Positions 32,422 to 41,746 of a stretch of 64,000 nt of DNA are shown here, in pieces. Made by a program: the position numbers and the translations under genes. The stretch's first letter is position 1. Each line of letters starts with the position of its first letter. Under the pieces are notes generated by a model, which saw nothing but the letters and a program-made list of their open reading frames with translations, had not been told where the DNA came from and ran no database searches. The DNA comes from Halomonas sp. 25-S5 (GTDB taxonomy: Bacteria; Pseudomonadota; Gammaproteobacteria; Pseudomonadales; Halomonadaceae). The stretch lies in NCBI RefSeq assembly GCF_029889845.1, contig NZ_JARANV010000019.1, positions 1-64,000 on the forward strand. The letters run 5' to 3'.

Positions 32422-33537
32422 ATGAATCCGCAACACGACAGCCTCTTCGCGCCCTTCACCCTTGGTGACCTGGAGCTGCCCAACCGGGTGATCATGTCGC
32501 CGTTGACCCGCTCGCGGGCCTCGCAGCCCGGCGACGTGCCCAACGACATGAACGTCGAGTACTACCGTCAGCGAGCCGGGGCGGGGATGATCATTTCCGA
32601 GGCCACCCAGGTCTCCCCCCAGGGCAAGGGCTACGCCTTCACCCCGGGGATTCACTCCGAGGCGCAGGTCGAGGGCTGGAAGCGGGTGACCGATGCCGTG
32701 CATCAGTCCGGCGGACGCATCATCCTGCAACTCTGGCACGTGGGGCGGATCTCTCACCCCGCGCTGCAGCCAGACGGCGCCTCACCCGTGGCGCCCTCGG
32801 CGATCAAGCCGGAAGGCGCCATGACCTTCATCAGCGCCGATTCCGGGATGGTCGAGGTACCCACGCCGCGCGCACTCGAGACCGACGAGTTGCCCGGGAT
32901 CGTCGAGCAGTACCGCCAGGGGGCCGAGAACGCCAGGCGCGCCGGCTTCGACGGCGTGGAGGTCCATGCCGCCAATGGCTACCTGCTCGACCAGTTTCTC
33001 AAGAGCGGCAGCAACCACCGCACCGATGCCTATGGTGGCTCGCTGGAGAACCGCCTGCGGCTGCCGCTGGAGGTGGTCCAGGCCGTGGTGGACGTCTGGG
33101 GCCCCGATCGGGTCGGCGTGCGCGTCAGCCCCACCGGCAGCTTCAATGCCATGGTCGACGACGACCCGGTCGCCACCTTCGGTGCCTTTGCCCAGGCCCT
33201 CGACGCCATCGGGGTCGCCTTCATCGAGGTGGTGGAAGACTCCTTCCAGGGCAACCACGAGAAGGGGCGTCCCGAGCCGGTGATCGAGGCCATCCACGAG
33301 GGGTTCTCGCGCGCCTACATCGGCAACGGCGCCTACAGCGCCGAAGAGGCCCGTCAGCGCATCGCCGCCGGCAAGGTGGACCTGGTCTCCTTCGGGCGAC
33401 CCTTCATCTCCAACCCGGACCTTCCCGAGCGCTTGCGTCTTGGTGCGCCGCTCAATGACTGGGACGACAGCACCTTCTATGGTGGCGACGAGCGCGGCTA
33501 TACCGACTACCCGAGCCTGGCCGAACAGCCGGCCTGA
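32422..33537 (+). CDS. nemA: Old yellow enzyme, NemA-like ene-reductase
   Basis: A 371-residue FMN-dependent reductase of electrophilic alkenes, quinones, nitro-compounds or nitrate esters. It forms a TIM barrel with N-terminal FAPFTLGDLELPNRVIMSPLTRSRA, the FMN region LQLWHVGRISH, and the substrate-binding pair in VEVHAANGYLLDQFL (His-Asn type rather than the His-His of E. coli NemA). SNHRTDAYGGSLENR and DLVSFGRPFISNPDL are conserved. AGGAGG lies upstream. Regulation by the adjacent TetR repressor is likely. An SDR gene follows after 69 bp and a glutathione transferase after that, making a detoxification cluster. Confidence 0.92.
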   Translation: MNPQHDSLFAPFTLGDLELPNRVIMSPLTRSRASQPGDVPNDMNVEYYRQRAGAGMIISEATQVSPQGKGYAFTPGIHSEAQVEGWKRVTDAVHQSGGRIILQLWHVGRISHPALQPDGASPVAPSAIKPEGAMTFISADSGMVEVPTPRALETDELPGIVEQYRQGAENARRAGFDGVEVHAANGYLLDQFLKSGSNHRTDAYGGSLENRLRLPLEVVQAVVDVWGPDRVGVRVSPTGSFNAMVDDDPVATFGAFAQALDAIGVAFIEVVEDSFQGNHEKGRPEPVIEAIHEGFSRAYIGNGAYSAEEARQRIAAGKVDLVSFGRPFISNPDLPERLRLGAPLNDWDDSTFYGGDERGYTDYPSLAEQPA

Positions 33538-33606
33538 CACTTTCGAGATTCCCGGCCCAGCCGGCCGGGGACCGACACTTTGATGCATTCCCGAGGAGAA
33601 GAAACC

Positions 33607-34344
33607 ATGTCCGAGATCAATGGCAAGGTCGTCATCATTACCGGGGCCAGCAGCGGCCTCGGCGAAGCCACCGCCCACCGCCTGGCCAAGGCCGGCGCCA
33701 AGCTGGTGCTCGGCGCCCGTCGCGAGGAGCGCCTCGCTGCGCTGCGCGACGCCATCGTCGAACAGGGGGGCGAGGCCATCTATCGCGTCACCGACGTGAC
33801 CGACCGCGACCAGGTCGAGGCCCTGGCCTCCGCCGCCAGGGAGGCTTACGGCCGCATCGACGTGCTGGTCAACAACGCCGGCCTGATGCCGCTGTCACCG
33901 CTGGACCAACTCAAGGTCGACGAGTGGGAGCAGATGGTCGACGTCAACATCAAGGGCGTGCTCTACGGCATTGCTGCGGTGCTGCCGACCATGCGCGAGC
34001 AGCATGCCGGCCATATCATCAACCTCTCCTCGGTGGCCGGGCACGTGGTCTTCCCGTCCGCGGCCGTCTACTGCGCCACCAAGTATGCGGTCAAGGCACT
34101 CTCCGAGGGCATTCGCCAGGAGGGCGGCGAGGAGATCCGCTCCACCAACATCTCCCCGGGGGCGGTGGCCACCGAGCTGACCACCACCATCAGCGACCCC
34201 GACACCGCCAAGGGCGTGAACGAGCTCTACGAAATGGCCATCGATGCCGATGCCATCGCCCGGGCGATCGTCTACGCCATCGAGCAGCCGGCAGATGTCG
34301 ACGTCAACGAGCTGATCATCCGCCCGACCAAACAGCCGCTGTAA
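33607..34344 (+). CDS. Short-chain dehydrogenase/reductase
   Basis: A 245-residue classical SDR. The Rossmann motif [10 protein letters not shown] lies at about residues 12-21, NNAG near 88, and the catalytic Ser-Tyr-Lys are in INLSSVAG and [17 protein letters not shown] after the second strand suggests NADP preference. The group resembles YdfG-like and unclassified oxidoreductases often found beside old yellow enzymes. AGGAGAAG lies before the ATG at 33607; the frame runs open to 33580. It probably belongs to the nemA transcript. Substrate unknown. Confidence 0.88.
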   Translation: MSEINGKVVIITGASSGLGEATAHRLAKAGAKLVLGARREERLAALRDAIVEQGGEAIYRVTDVTDRDQVEALASAAREAYGRIDVLVNNAGLMPLSPLDQLKVDEWEQMVDVNIKGVLYGIAAVLPTMREQHAGHIINLSSVAGHVVFPSAAVYCATKYAVKALSEGIRQEGGEEIRSTNISPGAVATELTTTISDPDTAKGVNELYEMAIDADAIARAIVYAIEQPADVDVNELIIRPTKQPL

Positions 34345-34488
34345 GGCGCCGCCCTTCGCGGCAATGCCCGTCGGTGGGCCGGGCCGCGATGCTCGGTCCG
34401 CCGCTGGAAAGCCCGGCGAAGTCCTGCTATTGCCTCCCGGGGCCAGTGCAATGGACACCCGACCGACATTCGGCACAGGAGCATGCTC

Positions 34489-35352
34489 ATGAGTAACGAT
34501 ACGTCCTACCAGCCGCCACGCGTCTGGCGGTGGGAACGCGCGAGCGGCGGCCAGTTCGCCAGCATCAACCGCCCCGTGGCCGGCCCGACCCACGACCGGG
34601 AACTGCCCGTCGGCCAGCATCCGCTGCAGCTCTACTCCCTGGCCACGCCCAACGGCGTGAAGGCGACCATCATGCTCGAGGAGCTGCTGGCGCTGGGACA
34701 TGAGGGAGCCGAGTACGACGCCTGGCCGATACGCATCGGTGAGGGCGAGCAGTTCTCCAGCGGCTTCGTCGCCGCCAACCCCAACGCCAAGATCCCGGCG
34801 CTGATGGATCACACCACCGAGCCGCCGACCCGGGTGTTCGAATCCGGCGCGATCCTGCTCTACCTGGCCGAGACGTTCGGTGCCTACCTGCCTGACGATC
34901 ATGCCGGGCGGACCGAGACCCTCAACTGGCTGTTCTGGCAGATGGGCGCGGCCCCCTTCGTCGGTGGCGGGTTCGGCCACTTCTATGCCTATGCGCCGGA
35001 GCCGCTCCAGTACCCCATCGACCGCTACGCCATGGAGACCAAGCGACAGCTCGACGTGCTCGACCGGCAGCTGGCCGAGCGTGCCTATATCGCCGGCGAC
35101 GACTACACCATCGCCGACATGGCCATCTATCCCTGGTATGGCGTGCTGGTCCAGGGGCTGCTCTATGATGCGGGGGAGTTCCTGGCCGTCGACGAGTACC
35201 CCAACGTGCAGCGCTGGGCGAGGCGTATCGCCGAGCGGCCGGCGGTCAAGCGCGGACGCATGGTCAACCGCACCTGGGGGGAGCTCTCCGAGCAACTGCA
35301 CGAGCGCCACTCGGCCAGCGACTTCGAGACCCGCACCCAGGACAAGGTGTGA
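34489..35352 (+). CDS. Glutathione S-transferase, YghU type
   Basis: A 287-residue protein of the Nu-class GST family (YghU). The thioredoxin-like domain begins after a roughly 45-residue extension (LYSLATPNGVKATIMLEEL) and has PNAKIPALMDH and FESGAILLYLAETFG. The helical domain includes YIAGDDYTIADMAIYPW. Nu-class enzymes bind two glutathiones and have disulfide-bond reductase activity. ATG 34489 has AGGAG seven bases upstream; an ATG at 34483 is too close to that site. It ends the detoxification cluster and is followed by a bidirectional terminator. Confidence 0.88.
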   Translation: MSNDTSYQPPRVWRWERASGGQFASINRPVAGPTHDRELPVGQHPLQLYSLATPNGVKATIMLEELLALGHEGAEYDAWPIRIGEGEQFSSGFVAANPNAKIPALMDHTTEPPTRVFESGAILLYLAETFGAYLPDDHAGRTETLNWLFWQMGAAPFVGGGFGHFYAYAPEPLQYPIDRYAMETKRQLDVLDRQLAERAYIAGDDYTIADMAIYPWYGVLVQGLLYDAGEFLAVDEYPNVQRWARRIAERPAVKRGRMVNRTWGELSEQLHERHSASDFETRTQDKV

Positions 35353-35385
35353 CGGCGCCACCGGCGAGGCCTGGCGACACGGCGC

Positions 35386-35421
35386 AAGCAGGGGCACATC
35401 GCCGGCGATGTGCCCCTGCTT
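35386..35421. terminator. Bidirectional terminator, 36-bp perfect palindrome
   Basis: Two 18-bp arms, AAGCAGGGGCACATCGCC and its exact complement, meet without a loop; T-rich CATTT follows on the plus strand. It lies between the convergent GST and pncB genes and fits termination of both. Confidence 0.7.
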
Positions 35422-35476
35422 CATTTACCGGTCAGGCCAGTTTCTGGTCTGCCGGACCCGGCGAAGGTGGGGCGCT

Positions 35477-36823
35477 TCAGGAGCTGGATTGCAAGCGCTC
35501 AAGTTCGGGGCTGAGCGTGACCGGGTAGTCGCTCTCGCCCTCCGCGAGCCGCCTGACGTCATCGGGGAAGCGCTCGAGGGTGTCGGCGACCCGCTCGCGA
35601 GCCGCATCGGCCCGGGCCATCTCGTCATCGTCGAGCCGGCCCGCCCGGACCAGCGGGCGCAGCAGCGGCTCGCCGGCGTCGATGGTCTCGTCGCGCAGGG
35701 CGATGACGTCGCCGACGTAGCGTCCCCGGTCGTCCCGGCGGCGATAGAGCTGCTTGCGGCAGGGCAGGTTGATCTTGCCCGGCGAGTGCTTGACCCGCGG
35801 GGTGCCGGCGTACTCCACCAGCTTGTAGGAGAGGTCGATCACCGGGGCATCCGCCGAGACGCCCATCTGGGTGCCGACGCCGAAGGCATCGATGGGGGCG
35901 CCGTCCTCGAGCATCGCCGCGATCTGGACCTCGTCGAGGCCGCTACTGGCGACGATGGTGATCTCCTCGAGCCCCGCCTCGTCGAGCAGCTCGCGTGCTC
36001 CCTTCGCCAGCTCGCCCAGGTCGCCGGAGTCGAGCCGGATGGCCTTGACGCCGACCTCGGGTGCCTCGCGCATGATCTCGATCACCTTGCGCACCCCTTC
36101 CAGGGTGTCATGGGTATCCACCAGCAGGGTGGTGCCGGGGTAGTGGCGGGCGAAGGCACGGAAGGCCTCCTGCTCGTCGTCATGGGCCAGGATATAGCTG
36201 TGGGCCATGGTGCCATTGATCGCCAGGTCGTGGCGCAGGCCGCCCAGCACGTTGCTGGTGCCGGCCAGCCCCGCGCTGCGGTAGGCCCGGACCCCCCGCA
36301 CCGCGGCGTCCACGCCATGCATGCGGCGCATTCCGAAATCCACCACCGGGCGGCCGCGGGCGGCCATCACGATGCGCACCGCCTTGGAGGCGAGCACCGT
36401 TTCCAGTTGCACCAGGTTCATCACCAGGCTCTCGAGCAGCTGCGCCTGGGCGATGGGCGCGTCCACTTCCAGCAGCGGCTCGTTGGCAAACACCGGCGTG
36501 CCCTCGGGAAGGGTCCAGATGTCGCCCTCGAAGCGCCAGTCGCCCAGCCAGTCGAGGAAGCCCGGGTCGAACAGGCCGGTGCCGGCGAGGCGCTCGAGGG
36601 CCGTGTCGCCGAAGCGCAGCCGGCTGAGCAGGGCCGCGGCATGCTGCTGCCCGCAGGCCAGCATGAAGCGGCGGGCCGGGGGCATCTTGCGGAAGAAGAG
36701 GCTGAAGGTGGCCCGCCCGTGCATTGCCTCCTTCCAGTAGGCCTGGGTCATGGTCAACTGGTAGAGGTCGGTGAGCAGGGCCAGCTCGTCGTCGTCCACC
36801 CGCGGGGAGATCGGTCCGTTCAT
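35477..36823 (-). CDS. pncB: Nicotinate phosphoribosyltransferase
   Basis: A 448-residue enzyme that converts nicotinic acid and PRPP to nicotinate mononucleotide in NAD salvage. It shows LLTDLYQLTMTQAYW at the N-terminus, FGMRRMHG, the autophosphorylated-His region NGTMAHSYILAHDDEQEAF, KAIRLDSGDLG and FGVGTQMGVS. The ATG at 36823 overlaps the pncA stop (ATGA), so the two genes are translationally coupled. Length and motifs are those of the longer NAPRTase group. The product of the upstream nicotinamidase is its substrate. Confidence 0.92.
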   Translation of the reverse strand: MNGPISPRVDDDELALLTDLYQLTMTQAYWKEAMHGRATFSLFFRKMPPARRFMLACGQQHAAALLSRLRFGDTALERLAGTGLFDPGFLDWLGDWRFEGDIWTLPEGTPVFANEPLLEVDAPIAQAQLLESLVMNLVQLETVLASKAVRIVMAARGRPVVDFGMRRMHGVDAAVRGVRAYRSAGLAGTSNVLGGLRHDLAINGTMAHSYILAHDDEQEAFRAFARHYPGTTLLVDTHDTLEGVRKVIEIMREAPEVGVKAIRLDSGDLGELAKGARELLDEAGLEEITIVASSGLDEVQIAAMLEDGAPIDAFGVGTQMGVSADAPVIDLSYKLVEYAGTPRVKHSPGKINLPCRKQLYRRRDDRGRYVGDVIALRDETIDAGEPLLRPLVRAGRLDDDEMARADAARERVADTLERFPDDVRRLAEGESDYPVTLSPELERLQSSS

Positions 36824-37386
36824 GAGCTTACCTCGGCACCGGCGTCGGTGAATTCGCGCCGGCACTCAGTCACGGTGTCGGGGTCCACCGCTGCGGAGAG
36901 ACGCTCCAGAAACAGGGTATCAAAGCCCCCTTGGCGGGCTGCCAGTACCGTGGCATGGACGCAGACATCCAGCGCAAGGCCACAGACGATCACCCGTTCG
37001 ATGCCCTTCTCCTTCAGGTAGCCGCCGAGTCCGGTGCCGTCGAAGGCCGAGTAGGCGTCGGCATCGAAGGCGGTGGCCTTGCTGACGCGGATGGCGTCAT
37101 CGGGAAGGGCCAGGTCGGGATGGAAGGCGGCGCCGTGGGTGTCCTGCACGCAGTGCACCGGCCAGGGACCACCACGATGCGTGAAGCTCACGTGGTCGAC
37201 CGGGTGCCAGTCTCGTGAGGCGATCACCAGGGCGCCGGCCTTGCCGGCGGCCTCGATCTCGGCATTGATCCCCGGCACCAGGGCACTACCGCCCTGGACC
37301 GCCAGCGCGCCGCCTTCGCAGAAGTCGTTCTGCATGTCCACGACGAGCAGCGCGTCGTGGGTGCCGTAGTCCACCTTCATGGTCAT
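36820..37386 (-). CDS. pncA: Nicotinamidase
   Basis: A 188-residue isochorismatase-fold enzyme that deamidates nicotinamide to nicotinate. The catalytic triad is D17 (VVDMQNDF), K103 (VSKA) and C142 (LALDVCVHATV); metal ligands are likely D59 and H61 (RDWHP) and H78. The start at 37386 is best placed behind GGGAGGT (six-base spacing); a GTG at 37389 and an ATG at 37380 are alternatives. It is the first gene of a two-gene NAD-salvage operon with pncB. Confidence 0.93.
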   Translation of the reverse strand: MTMKVDYGTHDALLVVDMQNDFCEGGALAVQGGSALVPGINAEIEAAGKAGALVIASRDWHPVDHVSFTHRGGPWPVHCVQDTHGAAFHPDLALPDDAIRVSKATAFDADAYSAFDGTGLGGYLKEKGIERVIVCGLALDVCVHATVLAARQGGFDTLFLERLSAAVDPDTVTECRREFTDAGAEVSS

Positions 37387-37458
37387 CACGCACCTCCCGG
37401 GAGGTCGTTGGGTGTCATCTCTCAGGGTAAGGCCTCTGCCGCAGTTAGAGTAGGAGGC

Positions 37459-38409
37459 TCAATAACCGGCTTCGGGGTCGACGGTGTCGAGGGGCTCGCC
37501 GGCCGCGAAGGCGCGCAGGGCCTCGGCCACCTGCTCCAGCGCCGCGCCCAGCGGGGTGGGACCGGCCATGTGGGGGGTGATCCAGACCCTGGGGTGCGAC
37601 CACAGCGGGCTTGCGCCAGGCAATGGCTCCTCGGGGAAGGCATCGAGCAGCGCCCCGCGCAGCCGGCCCTCCGTCTGCCCCTCGCCCTCGCTACCTGGAC
37701 CAAGCGCGTTGAGCAGGGCAGCCTCGTCGATCAGCGACCCGCGACCCGGGTTGATCAGGCTGGCCCCCTCGGGAAGCCTCGCCAGGGCGTAGGCGTCGAT
37801 GACATGGCGCGTCGCGGGGGTGTCCGGCAGCAGCAGCACCAGGCTTCTGACCCGGCCGAGCAGCGCATCGAGTCCCGCGTCGCCATGGTGGCAGGTGATG
37901 CCGTCGAGCGACTTGGGCGAGCGGCTCCAGCCATGCACCGGGAAGCCGTCGGCGGCCACCATGGCGGCGACCTTCGCTCCGATGGCGCCGAGGCCCAGCA
38001 CGCCCACCGGCCAGTCAGCCTTGTCGACCACCGCATGCTCGCGCCACTCGCGGCGCGCCTGCTGGCGGTGGTAGCGGTCGAAGTCGCGCTGGAAGTGCAG
38101 GATGCCGTAGCGCACATAGTCCCCGATCAGCTCGGCCATGCCGGCATCGCGCAGCTTGACGATGGGCACGCCCGCGGGAAGCCCCGGGTTGCCCAGCAGG
38201 GCGTCGACCCCGGCGCCGAGGTTGATGATGCCCTTGAGCCGTTGGGGCTCGCCGAGCAGCTCGGCGGAGGGCTTCCACGCCGCCAGGTAGTCCGCCTCAC
38301 GGCGCTTCTCGGCCGGGGCACTGCTGGTGAATACCTCGGCATCCGGCAGGCGCTTGGCCAGGGCGTCCCGCCACTGCTCGGCGTCATCGATATGGACCAG
38401 GACCTTCAT
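37459..38409 (-). CDS. ghrA: Glyoxylate/hydroxypyruvate reductase A-type dehydrogenase
   Basis: A 316-residue D-2-hydroxyacid dehydrogenase. The NAD(P)-binding motif is VGVLGLGAIGAKVA, followed by GWSRSPK (Arg favours NADPH). The catalytic Arg is in INPGRGSLIDE, Glu in LLDAFPEEPLP and His in ITPHMAG. It resembles GhrA of E. coli, which reduces glyoxylate and hydroxypyruvate. AGGA is six bases before the ATG at 38409. It is divergent from doeA across 272 bp, and nothing in the sequence links it clearly to ectoine breakdown. Confidence 0.87.
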   Translation of the reverse strand: MKVLVHIDDAEQWRDALAKRLPDAEVFTSSAPAEKRREADYLAAWKPSAELLGEPQRLKGIINLGAGVDALLGNPGLPAGVPIVKLRDAGMAELIGDYVRYGILHFQRDFDRYHRQQARREWREHAVVDKADWPVGVLGLGAIGAKVAAMVAADGFPVHGWSRSPKSLDGITCHHGDAGLDALLGRVRSLVLLLPDTPATRHVIDAYALARLPEGASLINPGRGSLIDEAALLNALGPGSEGEGQTEGRLRGALLDAFPEEPLPGASPLWSHPRVWITPHMAGPTPLGAALEQVAEALRAFAAGEPLDTVDPEAGY

Positions 38410-38681
38410 GCTTCCTCCATTGGCGATCTTTCCCTCCATCATGGGAGCCTGGCGGGCCGTGAACAAGCGTGACAGGGCATTCGTGACAGAGCATCAGGAA
38501 ATGCTTGACCGCCCACCATGGGTTGGCAGTAACCTCCACCCGAGGGAACCGACTGGCTGTCCGGAATGCCCGCGGCGCCCATGAGGCGGCCCGACGCCGC
38601 GATGATGATGCGGCCCCCCGGCCCGGCCTTCTCGCAGAAGAGAGGGCCGATTTTCTTGATGATGCGATGACGAGTGGCTTC

Positions 38682-39881
38682 ATGATCCAGGTTTCCCTGC
38701 CCTTCACTCGTGAGGAATATGCGACCCGCCTGTGGAAGGTGCGTGCCGAGATGGCCAGCCGGGGTATCGACGTGCTGATCGTCAGCGACCCCTCGAACAT
38801 GGCCTGGTTGACCGGCTACGACGGCTGGTCCTTCTACGTGCACCAGTGCGTGCTCGTGGGCTTGGCGGGTGAGCCGGTGTGGTACGGCCGACGGATGGAC
38901 GCCAATGGGGCCCTGCGCACCTGCTGGATCGATCCGGAGAACATCACCTACTACCCGGATTACTACGTGCAGAATCCGGACATGCATCCCATGGACTACC
39001 TCGCCCAGACCATCCTGCCCGACCGCGGCTGGCACGAGGGCGTGGTGGGCATGGAGATGGACAACTACTACTTCACGGCCAAGGCCTACCAGTGCCTGCT
39101 GCGCGAGCTGCCCCATGCGCGCTTCATGGATGCCAACGCCCTGGTCAACTGGTGTCGCGCGGTTAAGTCGCCCCAGGAGATCGAGTACATGCGCGTGGCG
39201 GCGAAGATCGTCGAGGGGATGCACACGCGGATCCTCGAGGTGATCGAACCGGGCCTGCCCAAGAGTAAGCTGGTCTCGGAGATCTACCGCGTCGGCATCG
39301 AGGGCTGGCGGGACGCCCAGGGCAAGATCTACGGTGGCGACTATCCCGCCATCGTGCCCATGCTGCCCACCGGCAGTGACGCCGCCGCCCCGCACCTGAC
39401 CTGGGACGACACGCCGTTCCGCGAAGGCGAGGGCACCTTCTTCGAGATTGCCGGGGTCTTCAAGCGCTACCACGCGCCGATGTCGCGCACGGTCTTCCTC
39501 GGCAGGCCGCCCCAGGAGTTCGTGCGCGCCGAGTCGGCGCTGCTCGAGGGCATCGAGAATGGCCTGGCGGTGGCCAAGCCTGGCAACCGCACCGCGGACA
39601 TCGCCATGGCGCTGGGCGCGGCCATGGACAAGTACGGCTTCGACCGCGGCGGCGCGCGCTGCGGCTATCCCATCGGCATCAGCTATCCACCCGACTGGGG
39701 CGAGCGCACCATGAGCCTGCGCCCCTCGGACGAGACCATCCTGCAGCCCGGCATGACCTTCCACTTCATGCCCGGCCTGTGGGAGGACGACTGGGGCCTG
39801 GAGATCACCGAGAGCATCCTGATCACCGAGACCGGCTGCGAGACCCTGGCCGACTTCCCGCGCCAGCTCTTCGTGCGCTGA
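38682..39881 (+). CDS. doeA: Ectoine hydrolase
   Basis: A 399-residue M24-family (creatinase-like) hydrolase that opens the ectoine ring to N-acetyl-diaminobutyrate. Typical DoeA sequence is visible: SLPFTREEYATRLWKVRAEM, DPSNMAWLTGYDGWSFYVHQ, YGGDYPAIVPMLPTGSDAAAPHL and MTFHFMPGLWEDDWGLEITES. The start is uncertain: the ATG at 38682 has GAGTGG five bases before it and gives the length I recall for Halomonas DoeA; 38667 is an alternative. It is followed by doeB. In Halomonas elongata the hydrolysis yields mainly the alpha-acetyl isomer, which DoeB uses. Confidence 0.93.
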   Translation: MIQVSLPFTREEYATRLWKVRAEMASRGIDVLIVSDPSNMAWLTGYDGWSFYVHQCVLVGLAGEPVWYGRRMDANGALRTCWIDPENITYYPDYYVQNPDMHPMDYLAQTILPDRGWHEGVVGMEMDNYYFTAKAYQCLLRELPHARFMDANALVNWCRAVKSPQEIEYMRVAAKIVEGMHTRILEVIEPGLPKSKLVSEIYRVGIEGWRDAQGKIYGGDYPAIVPMLPTGSDAAAPHLTWDDTPFREGEGTFFEIAGVFKRYHAPMSRTVFLGRPPQEFVRAESALLEGIENGLAVAKPGNRTADIAMALGAAMDKYGFDRGGARCGYPIGISYPPDWGERTMSLRPSDETILQPGMTFHFMPGLWEDDWGLEITESILITETGCETLADFPRQLFVR

Positions 39882-40028
39882 ATAAACAGAATCCAAGATT
39901 GCTGCAATGAACAACGAGGGGAGCTGGGGGCAGATCGAAGAGGGAATTAAGAATCTGCCCGCAGATCAGCCCCGAGTGGCATGGACGCCATGATGCCCAT
40001 GCCACACGAGAACAAGGAGTTGTACACC

Positions 40029-41042
40029 ATGACCAAGCGTCCCAGCCCCATCAGCGCCACCGTCGACTTCGACGCCGATGGCGTCCAGCACGGCTTCCTC
40101 AAGCTGCCGATCTCCGTGGACGAGTCGGCCTGGGGGGCGGTGATGATCCCCGTCACCGTGGTGAAGAACGGTGAGGGCCCCACGGCGCTGCTGACCGGCG
40201 GCAACCACGGCGACGAGTACGAGGGCATCACCTCGCTGCTCAAGCTGTCGAGCTCACTCAAGGCCGAGGAGGTCACCGGCCGGGTGATCATCGTGCCCTG
40301 CATGAACCAGCCGGCGGTGATGGCCGGCAAGCGCACCTCGGGCCTCGACGGCGGCAACCTCAACCGCAGCTTCCCCGGCGACCCCGACGGCAGCGTGACC
40401 GAGAAGATCGCCGACTACTTCACCCGGGTGATGGTGCCGATGTGCGACGTGGTCCTCGACCTGCACTCCGGTGGGCGTACCCTGGACATCATCCCCTTCG
40501 GCGCCTCCCACGTACTGGAAGATGCCGAACAGCAGCGCCAGGCGCTAGAGGGCGCCAAGGCCTTCGGTGCCCCCTACGCCATGATGATGTTCGAGCTCGA
40601 CGCCGCGGCGCTGTTCGACACCGCGGTGGAGAGCCAGGGCAAGGTCTTCGTGGCCACCGAGCTCGGCGGCGGCGGCAGCTCCACGCCGGAGAGCATGGCG
40701 ATCACCGAACGCGGCGTGCGCAACGTCCTGATCCACTACGGCCTGATGGCCGGCGAGGTGGAGATGCCCGACGCCCCCCAGGTCTACCTCGACATGCCCG
40801 ATGCCAGCTGCTATGTGCAGAGCGAGCACAGCGGCGTGCTGGAGCTCTGCTTCGCCCTGGGCGAGCGAGTCGAGGAGAGCGAGGTGGTGGCCCGGGTCTA
40901 TGACATGACCCGCAGCGGTACCGCCCCGGTAGAGTACCGCGCCCGTCGCAGCGGCGTGCTGGCGGCACGGCGCCATCCGGCGCTGGTTAACATGGGCGAC
41001 ACCATCGCGGTGATCGCCGATGTCGTCGACTCGCTGGGCTGA
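40029..41042 (+). CDS. doeB: N-alpha-acetyl-L-2,4-diaminobutyrate deacetylase
   Basis: A 337-residue zinc hydrolase of the AstE/AspA (M14-like) family that releases acetate to give L-2,4-diaminobutyrate. Zinc ligands are His and Glu in TGGNHGDEYEG and His in VVLDLHSGG; the catalytic Glu is in FVATELGGGG. AAGGAG lies nine bases before the ATG at 40029, preferred over an earlier ATG at 39981. It is 147 bp after doeA and 16 bp before doeX, consistent with a doeABX transcript. Confidence 0.93.
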   Translation: MTKRPSPISATVDFDADGVQHGFLKLPISVDESAWGAVMIPVTVVKNGEGPTALLTGGNHGDEYEGITSLLKLSSSLKAEEVTGRVIIVPCMNQPAVMAGKRTSGLDGGNLNRSFPGDPDGSVTEKIADYFTRVMVPMCDVVLDLHSGGRTLDIIPFGASHVLEDAEQQRQALEGAKAFGAPYAMMMFELDAAALFDTAVESQGKVFVATELGGGGSSTPESMAITERGVRNVLIHYGLMAGEVEMPDAPQVYLDMPDASCYVQSEHSGVLELCFALGERVEESEVVARVYDMTRSGTAPVEYRARRSGVLAARRHPALVNMGDTIAVIADVVDSLG

Positions 41043-41058
41043 GAGTGCCGGGATACCG

Positions 41059-41532
41059 ATGAAACTCGACCGCTATGACCTGAAGATCCTCGAGATCCTC
41101 TCCCGGGACGGACGCATCACCAAGTCGAAGCTGTCCGAGGCGATCAACCTCTCGGTCAGCCCCTGCTGGGAGCGGGTTCGCCGGCTCGAGAAGGCCGGCA
41201 TCATCGAAGGCTACAGTGCCCGCATCAATGCCGCGGCGCTGGTCAAGCGCACGCCGGTATGGGTGCAGGTCGAGCTCAAGGCCCACAATGCCGAGAGTTT
41301 CGCCCGCTTCGAGGCGCTGGTCCACGCCACCCCCGAGGTCACCGAGTGCGTGGCCGTGGGCGGTGGCGTCGATTACCTGATCAAGTTCGAGACCGACTCC
41401 ATCGACGCCTACCAGCGGCTGATGGATGCCTGGCTGACCGGGGAGGCCGGCATCGAGCGCTACTTCACCTATATCGTCACCAAGACGGTGAAACGCCCCG
41501 CCCCGGGCTTCTCGCCCGATGACCTGGCCTGA
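41059..41532 (+). CDS. doeX: AsnC/Lrp-family regulator DoeX
   Basis: A 157-residue Lrp/AsnC regulator. The N-terminal helix-turn-helix is LDRYDLKILEILSRDGRITKSKLSEAINLSVSPCWERVRRLEKAGII and the C-terminal RAM domain contains VTECVAVGGGVDYLIKFETDSIDAYQ. In Halomonas elongata DoeX binds the doe promoter and is thought to respond to diaminobutyrate. Its position right after doeB supports the identification. The ribosome binding site is weak (GGGAT). The four enzymes that follow could also be under its control. Confidence 0.92.
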   Translation: MKLDRYDLKILEILSRDGRITKSKLSEAINLSVSPCWERVRRLEKAGIIEGYSARINAAALVKRTPVWVQVELKAHNAESFARFEALVHATPEVTECVAVGGGVDYLIKFETDSIDAYQRLMDAWLTGEAGIERYFTYIVTKTVKRPAPGFSPDDLA

Positions 41533-41548
41533 TCCCTTTCCGATTTGC

Positions 41549-41569
41549 TTCGCTTTTCGATTCAGCGAA
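41549..41569. repeat. Inverted repeat after doeX
   Basis: TTCGCT (41549-41554) and AGCGAA (41564-41569) flank nine AT-rich bases at the start of the 214-bp gap before the amidase gene. It may be a weak terminator of doeABX or a regulator site. No convincing promoter follows. Confidence 0.35.
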
Positions 41570-41746
41570 ATTTCAGCGTTGATGTCACCTCGGCCCTTGT
41601 GGCATAAGCTGGTAATAGGTGGGTGGGCCGAGGCTCACCCGGCCGGGCGATCCCACCGGCATGCTCCCGATGGTGCCGGTCATGTGTGATTGATAGTTGA
41701 CAGCGCCCTGGAAGTTTCCGAGATCGCCTGACGCAGAGAGACCAAG

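Noticed and set aside
41697..41725. TTGACA as a -35 box before the amidase gene
   Set aside because: At 17-bp spacing the -10 position reads GAGATC, a poor match; no promoter is claimed.
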